Shown here: piece by piece, positions 25,100 through 33,482 of the stretch
Layout: each line of letters opens with the position of its first letter
Position numbering within the stretch: position 1 is the stretch's first letter
Assembly (NCBI RefSeq): GCF_013283745.1
Contig: NZ_JABSTZ010000002.1
Span: 496,001 to 560,000, forward strand
Direction of reading: 5' to 3'
DNA: 64,000 nucleotides
Source of the DNA: Aeromicrobium stalagmiti
GTDB taxonomy: Bacteria; Actinomycetota; Actinomycetes; Propionibacteriales; Nocardioidaceae
Translations under genes and position numbers: made by a program
Notes under the pieces: generated by a model
Told to the model about the DNA's origin: nothing
What the model saw: the letters and a program-made list of their open reading frames with translations, nothing else
The model's database searches: none

Positions 25100-25379
25100 G
25101 CCGGAGCGGTGAAGGGTGCCGTCTGATCCCAACGGACTAGGACGTTGGACCCATCTTGTGGCGGAAGGGGCGATTCAGGTTCCGTAAGTCGACTTTGCTC
25201 GTCACACTCAAGGAGCACTGATCGCAGGGAGGGAGTCCCAGTCGCCTCGAGCGACGGGCGTTGAGTGCGAGGCGCCCCTCGGCGTCGCCCGGTACGAGGC
25301 GGGCAGGCGCCGAGGGCCCTTCCTCGTCCGGCCGGGTCGACGACGAGCCGGGCTTGCCGTCGGCGGGCATGATCGGTGC

Positions 25380-26489
25380 ATGGAACGTCGAACGCTGTTG
25401 ACCGGATTCGCCGCTGTCGGTGCCGTGACGCTGCTCGGCTGCAGCCGCGACCGGGACGACCCTGCACCCACGACGAGCGCGACGCCGTCCACACCCGAGC
25501 CGACCCAGTCCGCCTCACCCCGCGCCGGGACGCCCACGATCGCGGCCACGATCGCCACCGGGCTCAACGTGCCATGGGGGATCGCCTTCCTCGCCAGCGG
25601 CGATGCCCTGGTCTCCCAGCGCGACGACGGCAGCATCGTCCGCATCGCCACGGACGGCACCGTCACGACGCTCGGCTCCGTCGACGGGTCCAACGGCTCG
25701 CCCGGCGGTGAGGGGGGCCTGCTGGGCATCGCGGTGCCACCGGACGACGAGAGCGTCGTGTTCGCCTACGTGACCACGGCAGCCGACGACCGGATCGTCC
25801 GCATGAGCCTGGACGGCGACACCCTCGGCGCACCGAAGCCCGTCCTCACCGGCATACCGATCGGCTCGCGTCACCATGGTGGCCGTCTGCTGTTCGACGA
25901 CGACGGGTCGCTGTTCGTGTCGACCGGCGACTCCGGTGTCGGCGCTCTCGCCCAGGACCGTGACTCCCTCGCGGGCAAGGTGCTGCGCATCGGTCAGGAC
26001 GGCAAGGCCGTCGACGGCAACCCGTTCGACAACCGCACGTGGTCCTACGGCCACCGCAACATCGAGGGCCTCGCCTTCGACGAGGAGGGGCGTCTGTGGG
26101 CCGCGGAGTTCGGCGAGAAGAGCGCCGACGAGCTCAACCTCATCGAGCGCGGCGGCAACTACGGCTGGCCCGCGGTCGAGGGCACGGGCGACAACGACGA
26201 CTTCATCAACCCCAAGGTCACCTGGGGCACCGACGAGTGCTCACCGGCCGGCGTCGCCATCACGAAGTCGACCGCCTACGTCGGCGCGCTCCAGGGTGAG
26301 TGCCTGTTCGCCGTGCCGCTCAGCGGCGAGAGCGCCGGCAAGCCCGTCGCCCACTTCGGCGGCGACCACGGCCGCATCCGCAGCGTCGCCGTGGCGCCCG
26401 ACGGGGCGCTGTGGGTCACCACGTCCAACACCGACGGTCGAGGCGACCCTGCCAAGGGCGACGACCGGATCTTCCGCGTGACGGTCTGA
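25380..26489 (+). CDS. PQQ-type sugar dehydrogenase, lipoprotein
   Basis: The 369-residue product begins MERRTLLTGFAAVGAVTLLGC, combining a twin-arginine-like start with a lipobox (LLGC), so it is probably exported folded and lipidated. A Thr/Pro/Ser linker precedes a six-blade propeller of the glucose/sorbosone dehydrogenase family: NVPWGIAFLASGDALVSQRDDG, GGEGGLLGIAV, RHHGGRLLFDDDGSLFVSTGD (with the catalytic His), GHRNIEGLAF and GGNYGWP. It should oxidise an aldose with PQQ outside the membrane; the real substrate is unknown. The promoter resembles that of the hydrolase at 9793, sharing ATGATCGGTGCATG across the start. Confidence 0.9.
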   Translation: MERRTLLTGFAAVGAVTLLGCSRDRDDPAPTTSATPSTPEPTQSASPRAGTPTIAATIATGLNVPWGIAFLASGDALVSQRDDGSIVRIATDGTVTTLGSVDGSNGSPGGEGGLLGIAVPPDDESVVFAYVTTAADDRIVRMSLDGDTLGAPKPVLTGIPIGSRHHGGRLLFDDDGSLFVSTGDSGVGALAQDRDSLAGKVLRIGQDGKAVDGNPFDNRTWSYGHRNIEGLAFDEEGRLWAAEFGEKSADELNLIERGGNYGWPAVEGTGDNDDFINPKVTWGTDECSPAGVAITKSTAYVGALQGECLFAVPLSGESAGKPVAHFGGDHGRIRSVAVAPDGALWVTTSNTDGRGDPAKGDDRIFRVTV

Positions 26490-26523
26490 AAACTACCTGC
26501 GGGTAGGGCTGTCGGTGGGCAAA

Positions 26524-26543
26524 ACATGAGGATAACCTCATGT
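26524..26543 (+). promoter_or_regulatory. perfect 8-bp inverted repeat, candidate operator
   Basis: ACATGAGG and CCTCATGT flank ATAA. The site sits 28 bp before the ATG of the 58-aa gene and after the dehydrogenase gene. There is no T-run, so an operator fits better than a terminator. The binding protein is unknown. Confidence 0.5.
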
Positions 26544-26571
26544 CATCGCCGCCTATCGAAGGAGAGCCGTC

Positions 26572-26748
26572 ATGGACGAGTCATCGTTTGCCATCGACTC
26601 CACCCAGCTGGCCGAGGCCTCGCGTCTCTTCCCGGCCCACCGCCTCGCCCCGGCGAGCCCGCACCCGGTCAGTGACGTCAGCTACCTGGCGTCCACGCCG
26701 GGCGTCGAGTTCGCCCGCCACGCGTGGGACGAGGGCGGACACCTCTAG
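26572..26748 (+). CDS. small protein, 58 aa
   Basis: The frame runs MDESSFAIDSTQLAEASRLF and ends FARHAWDEGGHL before TAG. AAGGAG at 26559-26564 is ideally placed for the ATG, and a perfect palindrome lies upstream, so it is likely expressed and regulated. It has no hydrophobic segment and no recognised domain; His and Pro are common in the middle (PAHRLAPASPHPV). A strong hairpin terminator starts 17 bp after the stop. Its short length explains why it could be missed. Confidence 0.65.
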   Translation: MDESSFAIDSTQLAEASRLFPAHRLAPASPHPVSDVSYLASTPGVEFARHAWDEGGHL

Positions 26749-26764
26749 CCCGCAGCAGGCATGA

Positions 26765-26797
26765 AGAAACCCCCGGAGCACTGCTCCGGGGGTTTCT
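26765..26797. terminator. bidirectional hairpin terminator
   Basis: AGAAACCCCCGGAGCA pairs perfectly with TGCTCCGGGGGTTTCT around a one-base centre, with A and T tracts at the two ends. It lies between the convergent 58-aa gene and the cold-shock gene and can serve both. Confidence 0.85.
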
Positions 26798-26833
26798 CAC
26801 GAAGTCAGCAGCTGCTGATCCGGTCTCCGATGA

Positions 26834-27037
26834 TCAGAGAGGACGGATGTTCGCGGCCTGCAGGCCCTTCTGGCCCTGCTCGACGTCGAACTCGACCTTC
26901 TGGTTCTCGTTCAGCGAGCGGTAGCCGCTCGACTGGATGGCGGAGAAGTGCGCGAACACGTCCTCGCTGCCGTCGTCCGGAGCAATGAAGCCGAAGCCCT
27001 TGTCCGCGTTGAACCACTTCACGGTTCCTGTTGCCAT
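26834..27037 (-). CDS. cspA: cold-shock protein
   Basis: The 67-residue protein is a complete cold-shock domain: [20 protein letters not shown] with RNP-1 (KGFGFI), then [11 protein letters not shown] carrying RNP-2 (VFAHF). GAGGAG lies before the ATG at 27037. It binds single-stranded nucleic acid as an RNA chaperone. The long leader (to about 27180) with an A/T-rich stretch is typical of genes controlled through the 5' leader, but no structure is proven. Confidence 0.95.
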   Translation of the reverse strand: MATGTVKWFNADKGFGFIAPDDGSEDVFAHFSAIQSSGYRSLNENQKVEFDVEQGQKGLQAANIRPL

Positions 27038-27250
27038 GTCCAACTCCTCTTGGCGAGATGCCACCCACGCCTTTCGCGAGTGGCTGTCGCGACGTACATC
27101 CAACCTTCGAGAAGAACTAGACACCCCGAGAGGCAAACCCATTCATTCGTACGGCCCAACGTCGTGCAACTGATTCAAGCCTAGGGCACGGATCGGGCGT
27201 TTGGGAAAGGCTTTCTGGCGCGAAATGCTAAATCTGGATGAACTCCTGAG

Positions 27251-27715
27251 CTACTTGCGGGTGCCGAACACCTGGGCGACCCACCACACGCCGTCGCTGT
27301 CCTTGACGGCTCCGACACCGACGTAGCGCATCTTCGTGGCAAGGATGTTGCGGCGATGACCGGACGAGTCCATCCAGGCGTTCACGGTCTTGTTGCCCGA
27401 GGAGAAGCCCATGGCGATGTTCTCCGAGACGCCCGTCAGGTTGCAGTCCTTGAGGATCTTCTCCATGCGTCCCTTGCGGTGCTCGAGCGTGCCGCGCGCC
27501 GCCATCCACCTCGCCTGGCCCTCGGCCCAGCGGTCGACGCACGAGTGCGCCTTGACCTTCACCTTGTCGTGGGCGACGCGATAGGTGTTGGTGCGGTCGA
27601 TGACCTGGGTCTCGTAGGTCGAGGACGACACGGCCGAGGCCGGCGTGATCGAGACGAGGAGCAGGAGCGCGGCGATCGCCACGACCCGCAGGGCGCGGTT
27701 CCGAGAGGCAGTCAT
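27251..27715 (-). CDS. secreted CAP-domain (SCP/PR1-like) protein
   Basis: The 154-residue protein has a signal peptide (VVAIAALLLLVSITPASA) then a CAP domain: INRTNTYRVAH-type helix (VIDRTNTYRVAHDKV), GTLEHRKG with the conserved histidine, VSENIAMGFSSGN, and the final GHRRNILATKMRYVGVGAV with WVAQVFG. Two cysteines (SC and DC) could pair. CAP proteins are secreted and often of unknown function. It is divergent from the M6 protease gene with a 209-bp gap. Confidence 0.92.
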   Translation of the reverse strand: MTASRNRALRVVAIAALLLLVSITPASAVSSSTYETQVIDRTNTYRVAHDKVKVKAHSCVDRWAEGQARWMAARGTLEHRKGRMEKILKDCNLTGVSENIAMGFSSGNKTVNAWMDSSGHRRNILATKMRYVGVGAVKDSDGVWWVAQVFGTRK

Positions 27716-27842
27716 GGGACGAGCGTAGAGGGTGCCGGGGTCACGCCACTAGTCACAAAGAACTAGGTCCGTATAGTCCTTCCGGACCAAAGTCAAGACT
27801 GCCGTTCTTCCTGAATGTTCCATAAGTTGGCCGGGTTGCGTC

Positions 27843-27892
27843 GGGCGCACCTCACGAGGGTGCGCCCAAAACGCGGTGGGGCGATCGCCCCA
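27843..27892 (+). repeat. two palindromes in the M6 protease leader
   Basis: GGGCGCACC (27843-27851) pairs with GGTGCGCCC (27859-27867), and TGGGGCGATCGCCCCA (27877-27892) is a perfect 16-bp palindrome. Both lie upstream of AAGGGGG and the GTG at 27925, probably in the mRNA leader. They could stabilise the message or bind a regulator. Confidence 0.6.
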
Positions 27893-27924
27893 ACGTCATT
27901 CGAAGGATCCACCAAGGGGGAACA

Positions 27925-30330
27925 GTGAAGCGTGTGACTTCAGGCCTCGTCGGCCTCACACTCGCAGCCTCGCTCGGTCTGGCGTACGCCTCACCGGGCA
28001 CTGCAGCACCAGCACCGCCGGTCAATGCCAGTGACAAGCCGGCCAAGGTCGGCAAGGACGACCTGCCCAACCCGCTCGAGTCGAAGCGTCGCGCGCTGCG
28101 CGAGGCGGGCATCACCTCGGTCCTCGACGGTGACGCCAAGGCCCAGCAGCGCTCTGGCAGCACCGTGGTCAAGGTCGGCAAGGGCTACAGCCCCGCCGAT
28201 GCTGCAGCGCTCGCCAACAAGAAGGCGACCGCGAAGCAGCTCAAGGCGATCAAGGGCAAGAAGAAGAAGGATCAGTACGTCGAGCTCGAGCAGGAGCGCG
28301 CCGACAAGATCTTCGTGATCCTCGCGGAGTTCGGCAACGAGCGTCACCCCGACTTCCCCGACCAGGACACCGACCCGTCGGTCCCCGGTCCGACGACCTT
28401 CGAGGGTCCGCTGCGCAACAAGATCCCCGAGCCCGACCGCGCCAAGGACAACTCGACCATCTGGCAGGCCGACTACGACCGCCAGCACTACCAGGACCTC
28501 TACTTCGGCACCGGCAAGGGCCAGGAGTCCGTCAAGACCTACTACGAGACGCAGTCGTCGGGTCGCTACACCGTCGACGGCCAGGTCCAGGACTGGGTCA
28601 AGGTCCCCTACAACGAGGCGCGCTACGGCCGCGACGAGTCCTACCGCACGGTCTGGAACCTCATTCAGGACTCGCTGACCGCCTGGGTCGCCGACCAGAA
28701 GGCCGCCGGCAAGACCGACGCCCAGATCAAGGAGACGATCGCGTCGTACGACAAGTACGACCGCTACGACTTCGACGGCGACGGCGACTTCAACGAGCCC
28801 GACGGCTACATCGATCACTTCCAGATCGTCCACGCCGGCGGTGACGAGGCCGACGGTGATCCGCAGCAGGGTGAGGACGCGATCTGGTCGCACCGCTGGT
28901 ACGCGTTCGGCACCGACGCCGGTCTGACCGGCCCCGCGCAGAACCCGCTTGGCGGCACCCAGGTCGGCAACACCGGCATCTGGGTCGGCGACTACACCGC
29001 CCAGCCCGAGAACGGTGGCCTGTCGGTCTTCGTCCACGAGTACGGACACGACCTCGGCCTGCCCGACGACTACGACACCAGCGGCGGCGGAGACAACAAC
29101 AGCGAGTACTGGACGCTGATGGCGCAGTCCCGCCTCAACGGCAAGGGCGAGGCCCTGGGCACCCGTCCCGGCGACCTCGGCGCGTGGAACAAGCTGCAGC
29201 TCGGCTGGCTCGACTACGAGGCGATCGCCACGAAGCAGAAGAAGACGCTCGACCTCGGCCCGCAGGAGTACAACTCCAAGAAGGCCCAGGCTGCGGTCGT
29301 GGTGCTCCCCGACAAGGAAGTGACCAAGGACAACGGTGCGCCTGCCTCGGGCACGAAGCAGTTCTTCTCCGGATCCGGTGACGACCTGGCCAGCTCGCAG
29401 ACGACGGACGTCGACCTGACCGGCAAGACCGGGGGAGAGCTCACCGCCAAGGTGCGCTACTCGATCGAGGCCGGCTACGACTACGCCTACGTCCAGGCGT
29501 CGACCGACGCCGGCAAGACGTGGACGTCGCTCGACGGCACCATCGGTGGCACGGCCATCCCCGACGACGCGTCGGGCTCGCCGGCGATCGACGGTGAACA
29601 GGCCACCTGGGCGGACCTCAAGGTCCCGCTCGGCGCCTATGACGGCCAGAAGATCAAGCTGCGCTTCTACTACAAGACCGACGGCGGAGTCGCCGAGGCC
29701 GGTCTGTTCGTGGACGACGTGGCGATCAAGGCCGGTGCCGAGACGTTGCTGGCTGACGGTGCGGAGGACGGCGGAGCCGCCTGGACCTTCGACGGGTTCT
29801 CCATCGCCGGTGCGACCTCGACGGAGCTGTTCGACAACTACTACATCGCCGGTCACCGGTCGTACGTCTCGTACGACAAGTACCTGCAGACGGGGCCGTA
29901 CAACTTCGGGTTCACCAACACCAAGCCCGACTTCGTCGAGCACTACAAGTACGGCCACGGCCTGCTGGTCTCCTACTGGGACACCTCCCAGCAGGACAAC
30001 AACACCAACGTGCACCCCGGCACGGGCCGCAACCTGATCATCGATGCCAACCCGACCCCCATCACGAACATCGTGACGGGTGCGCCGTGGCGTTCACGCG
30101 TGCAGATGTACGACGCACCGTTCTCGCTGCACAAGGCTGACTCGATGACGCTGCACACCAACGGCAAGCCGAGCTACATCCGCGGTCAGGATGCCAAGCC
30201 GGTGTTCGACGACACCAAGAAGTACTGGTTCGCCGAGCTGCCCAACCACGGTGTGAAGCTGCCGGCTGCCGGCGTCAAGGTCCGTGTCCTGCAGGAGAAG
30301 GGCACGGGTCTGAAGGTCAAGTTCAACTAG
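27925..30330 (+). CDS. secreted M6-family metalloprotease (immune inhibitor A type)
   Basis: The 801-residue product has a signal peptide (VKRVTSGLVGLTLAASLGLA) and a propeptide to about residue 125. The peptidase M6 domain (DKIFVILAEFGNERH onwards) carries the zinc motif HEYGHDLGLPDDYD (about residues 371-384) with the GLPD Met-turn-side phrase. C-terminal beta-rich domains follow, including a MAM-like stretch with SIEAGYDYAYVQASTDAGKTW. InhA-type proteases degrade host or environmental proteins. The GTG start is behind AAGGGGG. Two palindromes precede it and two hairpins follow the stop. Confidence 0.94.
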   Translation: MKRVTSGLVGLTLAASLGLAYASPGTAAPAPPVNASDKPAKVGKDDLPNPLESKRRALREAGITSVLDGDAKAQQRSGSTVVKVGKGYSPADAAALANKKATAKQLKAIKGKKKKDQYVELEQERADKIFVILAEFGNERHPDFPDQDTDPSVPGPTTFEGPLRNKIPEPDRAKDNSTIWQADYDRQHYQDLYFGTGKGQESVKTYYETQSSGRYTVDGQVQDWVKVPYNEARYGRDESYRTVWNLIQDSLTAWVADQKAAGKTDAQIKETIASYDKYDRYDFDGDGDFNEPDGYIDHFQIVHAGGDEADGDPQQGEDAIWSHRWYAFGTDAGLTGPAQNPLGGTQVGNTGIWVGDYTAQPENGGLSVFVHEYGHDLGLPDDYDTSGGGDNNSEYWTLMAQSRLNGKGEALGTRPGDLGAWNKLQLGWLDYEAIATKQKKTLDLGPQEYNSKKAQAAVVVLPDKEVTKDNGAPASGTKQFFSGSGDDLASSQTTDVDLTGKTGGELTAKVRYSIEAGYDYAYVQASTDAGKTWTSLDGTIGGTAIPDDASGSPAIDGEQATWADLKVPLGAYDGQKIKLRFYYKTDGGVAEAGLFVDDVAIKAGAETLLADGAEDGGAAWTFDGFSIAGATSTELFDNYYIAGHRSYVSYDKYLQTGPYNFGFTNTKPDFVEHYKYGHGLLVSYWDTSQQDNNTNVHPGTGRNLIIDANPTPITNIVTGAPWRSRVQMYDAPFSLHKADSMTLHTNGKPSYIRGQDAKPVFDDTKKYWFAELPNHGVKLPAAGVKVRVLQEKGTGLKVKFN

Positions 30331-30346
30331 ACCTTCCCACGATCGG

Positions 30347-30374
30347 GGGGCGCCCATCAGGGGGTGGGCGTCCC
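30347..30374 (+). terminator. first of two tandem hairpins after the M6 protease gene
   Basis: A 10-bp stem (30347-30356 with 30365-30374) encloses a loop ending in TCAGGGGG. It lies 16 bp after the stop codon. The loop is shared with the next hairpin. Confidence 0.6.
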
Positions 30375-30384
30375 TCCCACGTAC

Positions 30385-30414
30385 GGGGGCACGCATCAGG
30401 GGGTGCGTGCCCCC
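30385..30414 (+). terminator. second of two tandem hairpins, perfect 11-bp stem
   Basis: GGGGGCACGCA pairs perfectly with TGCGTGCCCCC around the 8-nt loop TCAGGGGG, the same loop as the hairpin before it. It is probably the main terminator; there is no T-run, as is common in actinobacteria. Confidence 0.75.
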
Positions 30415-30516
30415 TTCGGCGTTCCCGGAGACGCCGAGAGCGGTGCGCTGGCGTCCAGGACCTGACCTGGTGTGGACGCCGGCGCACCGCCCTGGGGTTG
30501 GGGGTGGTGTACGGGG

Positions 30517-31806
30517 CTACCGCGCGTTGACGACCTCGTCGATCGCGCCGGACGCTCCACCGAACTCGTCGGCGATCTCGCCCTCGACGTCGTCGACGTC
30601 CTCGGCCTGGTGACCGTCCTCGTCGAGGCCGGCGTCGGCGTTGGCCAGGAGGCGGTGACCCGTGGCCAGCACGGCGATCGCGGCCAGGACCGCCACCGCG
30701 GCGATCGCGAACGGCACGTGCACGTTGAGGTGCTCGACCAGCTTGCCGGCGGCGAACGGCGCGAGACCGCCGCCGATGAACCGGACGAAGCCGTAGGCCG
30801 CCGAGGCGACCGGACGCTCGACGGGCGAGACGATCATGACGGCCTGCGTCATCAGGGTGTTGTTGATGCCGATGAAGATGCCCGCAGCGATGACGGCGCC
30901 GATCATGAGTGTCTGGTTGGTGGGGCTGATCGCCATGACCGCGAGGTCGATCGCGAAGAGGCCGAGCGAGCCGTACAGCGAGGCGGCCGTGCCGAACCTG
31001 CGCTGCAGCCACGGTGCGCCGAGGACCGAGAAGAACGCGACCAGGATGCCCCAGCAGAAGAACACCCAGCCGAGGGCCGTGATCGACAGGTCCATCGGGA
31101 ACGGCGCGTAGCCGAGCATCGTGAAGAAGCCCCAGTTGTAGAGCAGCGCTGTGATGCTCATCGTGAGCAGGCCGCGGTGGGTCAGGGCCTTGAGCGGAGC
31201 ACCGAGGGACGTCGGGTGATCGGGCTTCGGGGTGGCCGGCAGCAGGAAGAACGTCGCGACCAGGGCGATCGCCATGAGCCCCGCCACGCCGAAGAACGGG
31301 CCGCGCCAGCTGATGTTGCCGAGCACGCTGCCGACGAGGGGGCCGGCGGCGATGCCCAGGCCGAGCGCTGCCTCGTAGAGGATGATCGCGCCGGCGAAGC
31401 CGCCGCGAGCGCTGGAGACGATGGCAGCCAGCGAGGTCGCGATGAACAGCGCGTTGCCGAGGCCCCAGCCGGCACGGAAGGCGACGATGCCGGAGATGGT
31501 GTCGGTCGACCCGGCGAGCGCGGCGAAGATGACGATGATCACCAGGCCCGTCAGCAGGGTGCGCTTGGCGCCGAGGCGGCTGGAGACCCAGTTGGTCGCG
31601 AGCATCGCGACGGCGGTGACGACCAGGTAGCTGGTGAACAGGAGCGTCACCTGGCTCTCGGTCGCGTCGAGCTGGCTCTTGAGGGCGGGCAGGATGGGAT
31701 CGACCAGGCCGATGCCCATGAACGAGATGACGCAGGCGAACGCGACCGCATAGACGGCCTTCGGCTGCTTGAACAGGCTGCTGGTGTGGCTGGTGTCAGA
31801 CGACAT
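30517..31806 (-). CDS. MFS transporter, drug-efflux type
   Basis: The 429-residue protein has twelve hydrophobic segments and begins SSLFKQPKAVYAVAFACVISFMGIGLVDPILPAL, with the D-P-I-L-P phrase of drug-proton antiporters. The loop between segments 2 and 3 reads ASRLGAKRTLL (D/G-R-x-G-R-R-like). A hydrophilic acidic tail (ADAGLDEDGHQAEDVDDVE) is unusual. The gene follows marR in the same direction, with the ATG 11 bp inside marR, so the two are cotranscribed and the regulator likely controls this exporter. Confidence 0.93.
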   Translation of the reverse strand: MSSDTSHTSSLFKQPKAVYAVAFACVISFMGIGLVDPILPALKSQLDATESQVTLLFTSYLVVTAVAMLATNWVSSRLGAKRTLLTGLVIIVIFAALAGSTDTISGIVAFRAGWGLGNALFIATSLAAIVSSARGGFAGAIILYEAALGLGIAAGPLVGSVLGNISWRGPFFGVAGLMAIALVATFFLLPATPKPDHPTSLGAPLKALTHRGLLTMSITALLYNWGFFTMLGYAPFPMDLSITALGWVFFCWGILVAFFSVLGAPWLQRRFGTAASLYGSLGLFAIDLAVMAISPTNQTLMIGAVIAAGIFIGINNTLMTQAVMIVSPVERPVASAAYGFVRFIGGGLAPFAAGKLVEHLNVHVPFAIAAVAVLAAIAVLATGHRLLANADAGLDEDGHQAEDVDDVEGEIADEFGGASGAIDEVVNAR

Positions 31807-32221
31807 GAGACTCCATGAGGTGGGTGATGGCGGGAGCGGCCGCGGCCAGGAGCGCGCGGTCGTAGCCGGAGAGGGTGGTCAGGCGGGCCGTGATGGCCTC
31901 GTCGTGGGCGAGTCGGCGGGCGGCGAGCTCCTTGCTCCCGATCTCGGTGATCGTGATCAAGGTGGCTCGGCCGTCGACGGGGTCGGCGCTCCGACGGACG
32001 AGTCCGGACGCCTCGAGGCGTTGGACCAGGCCGGTCATCGCCGGCTGGCTGACGGACTCGTGGTCGGCCAGCGTCGTGATGCGCTGGGGCCCGAGCCGCT
32101 CGAGCACCGAGAGCGTGGCGGCCGCGGTGCGGCTGAGCGAGCTCTGTGGCGCGTCGCGCACCAGCGAGAGGGCGAACTCCCGCAGCGACTGCGCGAGCTC
32201 TTCCAGATGAGGTTGCGTCAT
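31796..32221 (-). CDS. MarR-family transcriptional regulator
   Basis: The 141-residue protein has the MarR winged helix (ITTLADHESVSQPAMTGLVQRLEASGLVRRSADPVDGRAT, about residues 45-85) with dimerisation helices at both ends. It should sense a small aromatic or drug and repress the downstream exporter. A candidate operator lies just upstream at 32231-32249. Its stop lies inside the MFS coding start. Confidence 0.93.
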   Translation of the reverse strand: MTQPHLEELAQSLREFALSLVRDAPQSSLSRTAAATLSVLERLGPQRITTLADHESVSQPAMTGLVQRLEASGLVRRSADPVDGRATLITITEIGSKELAARRLAHDEAITARLTTLSGYDRALLAAAAPAITHLMESHVV

Positions 32222-32230
32222 GCAACCAAA

Positions 32231-32249
32231 TATATCAGGTCCTTATGTA
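32231..32249 (-). promoter_or_regulatory. candidate MarR operator upstream of marR
   Basis: TATATCAGG and CCTTATGTA flank a T and form an imperfect inverted repeat (6 of 8 inner pairs). The site is AT-rich and lies 10 bp before the marR start, overlapping the last codons of the APC permease gene. It may serve as autoregulatory operator; inferred from position and shape. Confidence 0.5.
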
Positions 32250-33481
32250 TGTGCGCTGTCTGGTCGATCACGTCGGGTGCGCAGGGCGTAGGACACGGCG
32301 CCGAGGGCGACGACGGCCGAGCCGGTGACGACCGTGCCCAGGGGCAGCGAGAAGGCCAGCGCGAAGCAGCCGACGAGGCCGACGACGGGGATCGCCCTGG
32401 TCAGGGGGGACGGCGGCAGGGTCAGGGCAGAGGCGTTGGCGATCGCGTAGTAGAGCAGCACGCAGAACGACGAGAACGCCACGCTGGTCGCCAGGTCGCC
32501 GAGGAGCACGAGCCCGGCGACGACGGCAGCGACGGCCAGCTCGGCGGGCCACGGCACGCGGCGCTCGGCACCGACGTGCGCGAGGACCCCCGGCAGGTGC
32601 CCGTCGCGGGCCATCGCGAGCGCGGTGCGTGAGACCCCGAGGGTCAGTGACAGGATCGCGCCACCCGCGGCGAGTGCGGCGGCGGCCACCACCACGGGGA
32701 CGAGGCCGTCGGCCCCTGCTGCCTCGAGACCGGCGACGAACGGTCGCGACGACGCGGCCAGCGTCGAGGTGCCCAGCACGTGCAGCAGCGCAGTGGCAGC
32801 CGCGGCATAGACCACGACGACCACCACGACGGCGATCGCGATGGCCCGGGGGATCGTGCGCTCGGGGCGGCGCACCTCCTCGCCCAGCGTCGCGAGGCGG
32901 GCGTAGCCGGCGAACGCGAAGAACAGCAGCCCGGCGGCCTGCAGCACGCCGCGGCCGTCGGTCGGCACGCTGGTCGTCGGGGCGCTGCGCGCCGACCACA
33001 TCGTGGCGACGGCGACGGCGACGACGCCCAGCACGACCACGGTGATGACGATGCCCACGCCGGCCGACTTCTGGACTCCCAGCAGGTTGACTCCGGTGAC
33101 GACGACGATCACGGCGACGGCGAGCAGCCGGTCGTGCTCGGGCGAGACGTAGGCGCCGAGGGCCAGCGCCATCGCGGCGCAGGACGACAGCTTGCCCGCG
33201 ATGAACGACCACCCGGCCAGGTGCCCCCAGAACGGTCCGAGACGCTCGCGGCCGAAGACGTACGTGCCGCCGGCGGCAGGGTAGCGGCTGGCCAGACGGG
33301 CGGACGACACCGCGTTGCACGCCGCGACCACCGCCGCGACGGCGAGCGCGACGATCAGGGCGTCGCCGGCGGCCCGCGTCGCCGGACCGAAGACCACGAA
33401 CAGCCCTGCGCCCACCATGGCGCTGACACCCACGGCCGTCGACCCGGCCAGCCCGAGGCGGCGGTCGAGGGTGCCGGTCAT
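32243..33481 (-). CDS. APC-family amino acid permease
   Basis: The 412-residue protein has about twelve membrane segments. It starts MTGTLDRRLGLAGSTAVGVS and AMVGAGLFVVFGPA, with the G-A-G-(I/L)-F substrate-site phrase in segment 1, and has a mid-protein FFAFAGYARLATLGEEVRRPERTIPRA characteristic of APC transporters. It is somewhat shorter than typical permeases. It starts 1 bp after the ExoIII gene ends and is 21 bp upstream of marR, so a single message from ExoIII to the MFS gene is possible. Confidence 0.9.
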   Translation of the reverse strand: MTGTLDRRLGLAGSTAVGVSAMVGAGLFVVFGPATRAAGDALIVALAVAAVVAACNAVSSARLASRYPAAGGTYVFGRERLGPFWGHLAGWSFIAGKLSSCAAMALALGAYVSPEHDRLLAVAVIVVVTGVNLLGVQKSAGVGIVITVVVLGVVAVAVATMWSARSAPTTSVPTDGRGVLQAAGLLFFAFAGYARLATLGEEVRRPERTIPRAIAIAVVVVVVVYAAAATALLHVLGTSTLAASSRPFVAGLEAAGADGLVPVVVAAAALAAGGAILSLTLGVSRTALAMARDGHLPGVLAHVGAERRVPWPAELAVAAVVAGLVLLGDLATSVAFSSFCVLLYYAIANASALTLPPSPLTRAIPVVGLVGCFALAFSLPLGTVVTGSAVVALGAVSYALRTRRDRPDSAHT

Positions 33482-33482
33482 G

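Noticed and set aside
25100-25379. A possible insertion-sequence remnant between the GIY-YIG fusion and the sugar dehydrogenase
   Set aside because: A phrase near 25140-25190 recalls the end of an insertion sequence, but there are no paired ends, no transposase and no target duplication.
27991-30015. A 674-codon open frame on the minus strand across the M6 protease gene
   Set aside because: It is antisense to a certain secreted protease and has Val/Leu/Gly-rich low-complexity composition produced by GC-rich codons read backwards.
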